Translations under genes and position numbers: made by a program
From: Aporrectodea caliginosa
Lineage: Eukaryota > Annelida > Clitellata > Crassiclitellata > Lumbricidae
Assembly: GCA_020284085.1 (NCBI GenBank)
Contig: JACEVL010000203.1
Coordinates: 186,001 to 250,000, forward strand
DNA length: 64,000 nucleotides
Direction of reading: 5' to 3'
Notes under the pieces: model-generated
What the model was told of the DNA's origin: nothing
Databases searched by the model: none
What the model saw: only the letters and a program-made list of their open reading frames with translations
In this document: in pieces, positions 59,050 to 64,000 of the stretch
How positions within the stretch are numbered: position 1 is the stretch's first letter
Layout of the letters: each line of letters opens with the position of its first letter

Positions 59050-62000
59050 TCACTGAAAGCGGGCAGGACGGCGAATCGTTCTCTTCGGGCGTCGAGTGTT
59101 CTGGCTGGCTTCAGGCAGATCGTCTATCGAAGCGTCGTCATGAGCGGCGTGCTCGCCGGCGTCGTGCAGGCCTTCTTCGAAGCAAGGCCTCAGTTTATCG
59201 ACGTGGGCGACGAATGGCTTGGAGTGCGCAGACTTGCGGAGCCTGTAGTTGACGAGGCCGCAGCGCTCCATCACCGTGCATGGGGAGGTGGCCAGGACAA
59301 GGGAAAGAACTTCAACCCACACCCCTTGATGGCTGCATATAACTTCCCCCACGGTCTTGGGTAGGATCCCACTTAAGCTATTCTCCCTGGGATGATAACT
59401 AAACGCTCTTCGCCGATTGATCCCATAAACCTCCCGAAACAGGCCTCCCCGAAATCCCGTACCCTGATCGGCCAGTATTGGACGCGGAGCCCCAGACCTC
59501 ACAACTACGTTTCCCTCGAGGGCCCTAGCTACCGAGGAAACCCACTGTTTGGCCCTTGGAATAACCTTCCCTCTCTTAACAAAACCGCTCATGGTCATCA
59601 GGAGAAAGGGGAACAACATCCCAATCAATTGCCTATAACCTACGCAAAATTTCCGCGAGCCGTCCTTCTTGCGTGCCAACACAACGTTCGCGGCCCACTC
59701 GCTTACAGCAGGTTCAATTATTCCGTCGGCTAACATGCTGTCTAGCTGAGTATCGATCGTGACCCTATGCGGCAGCGGCTGTCGTCTTAATGGCTGTCTT
59801 ACGGGGCGCGCATCGCCGGTCTCTATCTTATGGGTGCATACAGAAGTTTTGCCTAAATCCCGGTCAGTAGCGGAAAAGACATCATTATATTCAGCAAGCA
59901 AAGCGCCCAATTGTTCCCGTATCTCGGGCGTCACTTCTTCGGGCAAATCCGCGAGCAGTTTCTCGCTCGGCGAGGCATGGTCAGCCGCGTCTCCGTTCTC
60001 GCGATTCCTCTCGTTCAGCTCTACCTGAACCGGGTGCAAATCCCCTAGTGGCTGATTCTTAGGCAGCCGGACCGGTTCCTCACTTAAATTTACCACCCTT
60101 ACCCGGGCATCTGCGTGGTCTCTGACAACTACGCGGGCAAGATGGACCCCAGGCTGAATTTCCCGAGCCTCCGTCATCCAGGCTGGCGCTACGGTCGTTA
60201 GATCCCCATACATTGTCTTAATGGGTATATCCCTCTGGGACTTAGGGGCCACCAACACCTCCTCGGCGACGATCACGCGCCGGCACCACGTGGACCCATT
60301 TCCCCTCACCAAAGAGATACGCCTGCGCCTCACAAATAGGAATCCCATACCAAACCCTAAGCGGCAGCGATGTTCCCGTAACCAGTCCATGCCTAACATG
60401 GGCTCGGTAATCTGATCGGACACAAGGAAAGAACTATGGATATAAAAATCCCTCTCTATCTTAATGGGCACCCGCACCTCTCCCAGGACATTTATATCGG
60501 ACCCATTAGCAGCCATCAAAAAGCGATTGCAAGAGCGAAGTTCTAACCCGTCGACAGTAGATGCAGGCACCAGGCTGACTTCCGATCCAGTGTCGATCAG
60601 GCATAGCTGCGGTCGTCCGTTGATCTCTCCGCGAATGTAGACGGCGTTGCTAGTGGCGCGGTTCGGCACCTTCGGGCGTGTCGTATGGTTCATGGCCACC
60701 GGGTCCGGTGGCGTCGAAGCATCGGGCTCGGGCGTCGCAGTCTCGTTCTGGCGGTTCTGGCGGTTCTGGGATCGGCGAGCTTGGCGACAGTCGCGGGCGA
60801 TGTGACCGGCTCGTCCGCAGTTGAAGCAGGTCATTGAGCGTCTCTGGTTCTCCGGAGGGCCCGCACGGTCTCGCTCAGGCCGGGCGTCTCGGTTCGTTTC
60901 TTCAGGCGGATTTCCCTGGCGGAGCTCCCGGAATTGCTGGTCAATTCTTCTCTCGATGTCTCGCTGAAATCTCCGCTGTTCGTCCTTCTGCGTCGCCAGA
61001 AACCGGTCCATTTGCGCCTGGAGCTGGGCACTCAGATCAGTCTCCTGAGTCCCGCGCACTCGGTTTGGCTGTCTGCGGCGATCGTCGGAGTCGTTCGTTC
61101 GTTGATAGGCCTCCAGACGCAGCGCCGTCCGGTATGCCTCGTCCAAATTCTTTGGTTCTCGCTCCCGTACTTTGAGCGAGAGCTCCCGGTCTCTCATGGC
61201 TTCCAGGAAGGCGTCTTTCGCGATGATCTGCGTGGTCTCGTTGGAGGGCACCGGGTAGGCCAAGACAACCAGACGTCGGATTTCATGCAGCAGGTCGCTC
61301 AGGTTTTCTTCCGGGCGTTGGCGTCGGTAGTACAGCTGGGCACGGAAGGTTTCTGCCTGGCCTTCCGTCCCGTATCTTTGGCGGAGGCGTTCCACGAGTT
61401 CCTCGTAACTTACGCTCGGTTGAGCGCCAAAGTCCCAGAGAAGTTGCGTAGCGGCCTTCTCTAGCGAACATCGCAGAAAGTCGACCCGGTCCGCGGCCGT
61501 CCACTGGTTGTGCGTCGCGCAGACCTCAAACTGGACCAGGAACGACTCCAAAGAGCCCGTCCCATCGAACTTGCCTGGCTTCATCGGCGTCGGGCGGCTT
61601 CGCAGCAAACCGCTGACACTTTCCAGCAAATTCGGCATCGAAGTCTCCCGTGCGTCCGGTCTTTCGGTCTCTTCGCGGAAACTCGGTTTCAATTTCTTCT
61701 TTTCCGTCGTCGATTCGCCCGTCTTTCCTCGGAAGCTCGATCTCTCCGGCTTCACGGTCGTCTCTTCTTTCATCTCTTCGCGGAGGCTCGATCTCACCGG
61801 CTCCGCAAAATCATCGAAGTCGATCTCCGTCAGCAAGCGGCTTCGGTCCGGTCGCGTCTCGGCGGTTGCTCTCCCGGCAGCAGGCGTCAAGGCATCGGCG
61901 GGCGTGCGGACATCTCTAGGCATCGGGAAAGCGAGATCTTCGAGGAAGCGGCTTCTGTCCGGTCGCGTCCCGGCGGTTGCTCTCCCGGCAGCAGGCGTCG

Positions 62001-62073
62001 ACGTCTCGGCCGGCGTGCGGATCTGACTAGGCATCGGATAGGCGATCGTATCGTCGTCGTCTCCTGGGAACAT
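59050..62073 (-). CDS. Gag-protease with fused RT and integrase remnants (LTR element ORF)
   Basis: One open frame from the ATG at 62073 (MFPGDDDDTIAYPMP); it is open without ATG to 62118. Two N-terminal repeats contain RTPA and PAAGRATA. A retrotransposon gag domain follows (MKPGKFDGTGSLESFLVQFE, RYGTEGQAETFRAQL), then a CCHC knuckle CFNCGRAGHIARDC (near 60830) and a protease with CLIDTGSEVSLVP (near 60600). The RT fingers start (ANVVLARKKDGSRKFCVGYR). At about 59640 the frame passes without a stop into integrase (RSGAPRPILADQGTGF, SYHP) and ends with VAHVDKLRPCFEE. Missing are the RT active-site motifs, RNase H, the integrase zinc finger and part of its core. The frame stays open for about 1007 residues from the ATG. 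Confidence 0.9.
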   Translation of the reverse strand: MFPGDDDDTIAYPMPSQIRTPAETSTPAAGRATAGTRPDRSRFLEDLAFPMPRDVRTPADALTPAAGRATAETRPDRSRLLTEIDFDDFAEPVRSSLREEMKEETTVKPERSSFRGKTGESTTEKKKLKPSFREETERPDARETSMPNLLESVSGLLRSRPTPMKPGKFDGTGSLESFLVQFEVCATHNQWTAADRVDFLRCSLEKAATQLLWDFGAQPSVSYEELVERLRQRYGTEGQAETFRAQLYYRRQRPEENLSDLLHEIRRLVVLAYPVPSNETTQIIAKDAFLEAMRDRELSLKVREREPKNLDEAYRTALRLEAYQRTNDSDDRRRQPNRVRGTQETDLSAQLQAQMDRFLATQKDEQRRFQRDIERRIDQQFRELRQGNPPEETNRDARPERDRAGPPENQRRSMTCFNCGRAGHIARDCRQARRSQNRQNRQNETATPEPDASTPPDPVAMNHTTRPKVPNRATSNAVYIRGEINGRPQLCLIDTGSEVSLVPASTVDGLELRSCNRFLMAANGSDINVLGEVRVPIKIERDFYIHSSFLVSDQITEPMLGMDWLREHRCRLGFGMGFLFVRRRRISLVRGNGSTWCRRVIVAEEVLVAPKSQRDIPIKTMYGDLTTVAPAWMTEAREIQPGVHLARVVVRDHADARVRVVNLSEEPVRLPKNQPLGDLHPVQVELNERNRENGDAADHASPSEKLLADLPEEVTPEIREQLGALLAEYNDVFSATDRDLGKTSVCTHKIETGDARPVRQPLRRQPLPHRVTIDTQLDSMLADGIIEPAVSEWAANVVLARKKDGSRKFCVGYRQLIGMLFPFLLMTMSGFVKRGKVIPRAKQWVSSVARALEGNVVVRSGAPRPILADQGTGFRGGLFREVYGINRRRAFSYHPRENSLSGILPKTVGEVICSHQGVWVEVLSLVLATSPCTVMERCGLVNYRLRKSAHSKPFVAHVDKLRPCFEEGLHDAGEHAAHDDASIDDLPEASQNTRRPKRTIRRPARFQ

Positions 62074-62126
62074 CCTCGGTCGATTCTGGCTTCGTCGGCG
62101 GCAGGAACTCTCGGACAAAACCCCAC

Positions 62127-62140
62127 GGCTCTGGTACCAC
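62127..62140 (-). other. Candidate tRNA primer-binding site
   Basis: On the minus strand the LTR end CTTTACA is followed by GTGGTACCAGAGCCGTGGGG. TGGTACCA matches the 3' end of a tRNA ending in TACCA, possibly a leucine tRNA, but I cannot verify the isoacceptor. Confidence 0.55.
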
Positions 62141-62716
62141 TGTAAAGAAACTGGGTTCTGCCCGTCTTTCTTCTCTCAGGAGGCGAGTGAAAGGCGCGTG
62201 TTGCTCAGGATGGGAGCACAAGTACGGCCACCGTCGTCTATCGGTGGGCTTCGCGTCTGCCAGCCGATGAGCCGTCGCAATCAATGTCCAACACCGAAGA
62301 ACCCAACACAGGAAGTTTTAAGTAACGATCTCTTTTATTAGTCAACACGTCATAAGCCTCTGACGTTATCAGACACGATCAAATACTACGAACCCTCTTT
62401 CATCTGTACTACAACTGCAACTTAACTACGCAAAAGCGCCGCTATTTATAGATAGCCCAGCCAATCAGCAAAGCCCTAGAGAGACCAAGCGCTAGAGAGG
62501 CGGAGCCTAAAAGAGACCAAGGCTAAGGAGACCAAGCGCTAAGGAGGCGGAGCCTAAAAGAGGCCAAGGCTAGGGAGACCAAGGGCTAGAGAGACCAAGG
62601 GCTAAGGGGGCGGAGCCTAAAAGAGACCAAGGGCTAGAGAGACCAAGGGCTAAGGGGGCGGAGCCTAAAAGAGGCCAAGCGCTAAGGCAATCCAGGGGCC
62701 ACCCTGGGTCGCCACA
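62141..62716 (-). repeat. 5' LTR (576 bp)
   Basis: Matches 57922-58498 apart from one single-base indel and about two substitutions (TGCAACTG versus TTAACT, CTAAAGAG versus CTAAGGAG). The same tandem GGCGGAGCCTAAAAGAG units are present. Confidence 0.93.
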
Positions 62717-62989
62717 CAATATTAATACATTCAATACATGAACTACTATAGCAGTTAACTAACCGTACCAACACTAATTGCATCTTAATGTGTCCTTTGT
62801 TGTTGCCGTTTGGAAATTTATTAAATAAAAGTCGAAAAATAAAAATAAAATAGGAAATGGTTTTTCACTCACACTCACTGTCCCTGAATATGTATATATT
62901 TCAGAGGACCTCTGCCGAACCTCTGGCACTGGCTCACCGAACCCCAGGGGTTCGGTCGAACACTGGTTAAGAAACACTGCTCTATAGTA

Positions 62990-63300
62990 TGTAGGCCTAT
63001 ACGCGCCCCCAGCGTATAGCCTACGTACGCGTAGACTACGTGACCTTAAATGGCGTGTCGCAAATTCAAACGGGCAGCGGTGAAAGGATCGATCTTATAA
63101 CACAATCAATTCGAGACCATGTGGTCGAGATCGAGTATACAAACGTACACATTTATATTTAGAGAAAACTTCAATCGTTTGAGAAATGAAAATGAGAGAA
63201 AGGCCATGGTTTCTCGATCTGAGGACTAGGCCTAGGCTATAGGTATAGCGCCATATATAGTTTATTATCATAGAATTAGTCGAGGGTCACAACTAATTAG
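62990..63300. other. Spacer with a diverged dispersed repeat
   Basis: 63055-63145 resembles the reverse complement of the 49737 repeat (CAAATTCAAACGGGCAGCGG, GAGACCATGTGGTCGAGATCG). No gene is recognised. Confidence 0.45.
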
Positions 63301-63310
63301 CAGAATCATC

Positions 63311-63849
63311 CAGTGTGATTCTCCTTACAGATTTCATTTTAGTTATAGTTACAGTTATAGTTAATGGTTTTTTATTTTAGTTATAGTTATAGTTATAGTT
63401 AGTATATTATTTTTTAGTTATAGTTATAGTTATAGTTAATGGATTTTATTTTAGTTAATTTTAGTTATTATTTATAGTTACAATAATTTAGGCTATAAGC
63501 AAATTGTGCGTATTAACATGCTGCTTCACAATTTGCTCAGCGCTTTGAAAGCCTTTGATGCATGGGTGCATTTACCTTCATGAATACACGAGTTTCCAAA
63601 GTAACTGACAAATTGCATAATAGAAATATCGCATTTTTCGTTCTCATTTATGTGGAATCGTCCATATTGCACTTCCTATTTTTTTTTTTTTATTAACGAA
63701 AATAAAGATGAATTTTCGTTATTGTTATTTTCGTTATAGTTATAGTTATAGTTAATGATATTTTTTAGTTATAGTTATCGTTAACGAAATCATTTTATTT
63801 TCGTTAACGAACATTTTCGTTATCGTTATCGTTAACGAGAATCACACTG
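63311..63849. mobile_element. hAT-like element, TSD gaatcatc
   Basis: Ends CAGTGTGATTCTC and GAGAATCACACTG, with exact duplications gaatcatc at 63303-63310 and 63850-63857. The subterminal regions hold many TTATAGTTATAG and CGTTAACGAAAA units. 539 bp, no transposase. Confidence 0.92.
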
Positions 63850-64000
63850 GAATCATCGATTCATTGTGCAAGCCAAATTCCAGAGTTAGTCTGGTCGAAA
63901 GCTAGGAGGCATTTCCGAGAAGACACGGAAACAGCCTGTACGTGGGAATGAATGTGCATGCAGGACTACAGAAAATTAATTATGAATGTTGATTTCTGAA

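Larger units (their letters stand above)
57922..62716 (-). mobile_element. Ty3/Gypsy-type LTR retrotransposon, internally deleted
   Basis: Two LTRs of 577 and 576 bp (over 99 percent identical by eye) enclose about 3.6 kb. After the 5' LTR comes TGGTACCAGAGCC, a likely tRNA primer-binding site (TGG start, two bases from the LTR). A polypurine tract precedes the 3' LTR. The internal frame has gag, CCHC zinc knuckle, protease and only edges of polymerase and integrase, so the element needs a helper to move. I see no target-site duplication at the LTR edges. Confidence 0.92.
57719..62979. mobile_element. hAT-like element carrying an LTR retrotransposon, TSD ctctatag
   Basis: Outer ends CAGTGGTTCTTAACC and GGTTAAGAAACACTG (one mismatch), with CCGAACCCC/GGGGTTCGG subterminal repeats. 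Exact 8-bp duplications ctctatag lie at 57711-57718 and 62980-62987. Removing the LTR element leaves a hAT-like MITE of about 466 bp. The insertion order is therefore MITE first, LTR element second. Confidence 0.9.

Noticed and set aside
59050..62118. A complete autonomous retrotransposon
   Set aside because: RT catalytic motifs, RNase H and most of integrase are missing, so it cannot move by itself.
61508..62145. Plus-strand frames of 172-211 codons opposite gag
   Set aside because: Antisense shadows of the GC-rich gag coding region; no family resemblance.

Overview
This window is nuclear DNA from a multicellular animal. Its genes are split into short exons by GT-AG introns, coding sequence fills only a small fraction, and the rest is microsatellites, minisatellites, tRNA-derived SINEs, LINE 3' ends, and a very large number of small DNA-transposon derivatives. 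The genes (CADPS, SLCO/OATP, a MACROD-type macrodomain protein, LPGAT1) are animal families. The repeat profile suits a marine invertebrate, possibly a deuterostome, but I cannot name the lineage.

Layout. 1-7.7 kb: a (GATG)n array, three hAT-like elements, SINE and LINE pieces. 7.7-12.7 kb, minus strand: six consecutive exons of a CADPS/CAPS secretion regulator (PH domain and the start of the following region), with agreeing splice phases; both ends of the gene are missing. 13.9-15.3 kb: two large minisatellites. 15.4-17.9 kb, plus strand: the 3' half of an SLCO/OATP transporter (TM8 to TM12 with the Kazal loop); the last exon appears frame-broken. 18.4-21 kb: hAT-like elements, one with a transposase relic. 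21.4-32.1 kb, minus strand: a ten-exon MACROD-like ADP-ribosyl hydrolase with a long disordered N-terminus, a possible mitochondrial presequence and 21-nt and 31-nt microexons. 34-37.6 kb: repeats. 37.7-47.3 kb, plus strand: a complete five-exon coding region for an LPGAT1-like acyltransferase (384 aa). Its possible long 3' UTR runs to about 52.5 kb, where it meets tail to tail the 3' end of a minus-strand orphan gene at 52.9-54.5 kb (531 aa, disordered with two C-terminal membrane segments). 57.7-63.0 kb: a hAT-like element carrying a nearly intact Ty3/Gypsy LTR retrotransposon, whose single ORF has lost most of reverse transcriptase and integrase. 63.3-63.8 kb: another hAT-like element.

The genes have no evident joint pathway: they cover exocytosis, organic anion transport, ADP-ribose removal and phospholipid acylation. 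The most distinctive property is transposon content. At least thirteen elements have exact 8-bp target-site duplications, some nested inside others, and there is a family of 71-bp hairpin elements. I found no clearly new biological system. The best candidates for follow-up are the orphan gene, the in-frame-deleted gag-protease LTR element, the 71-bp hairpin family and the microexon macrodomain gene.
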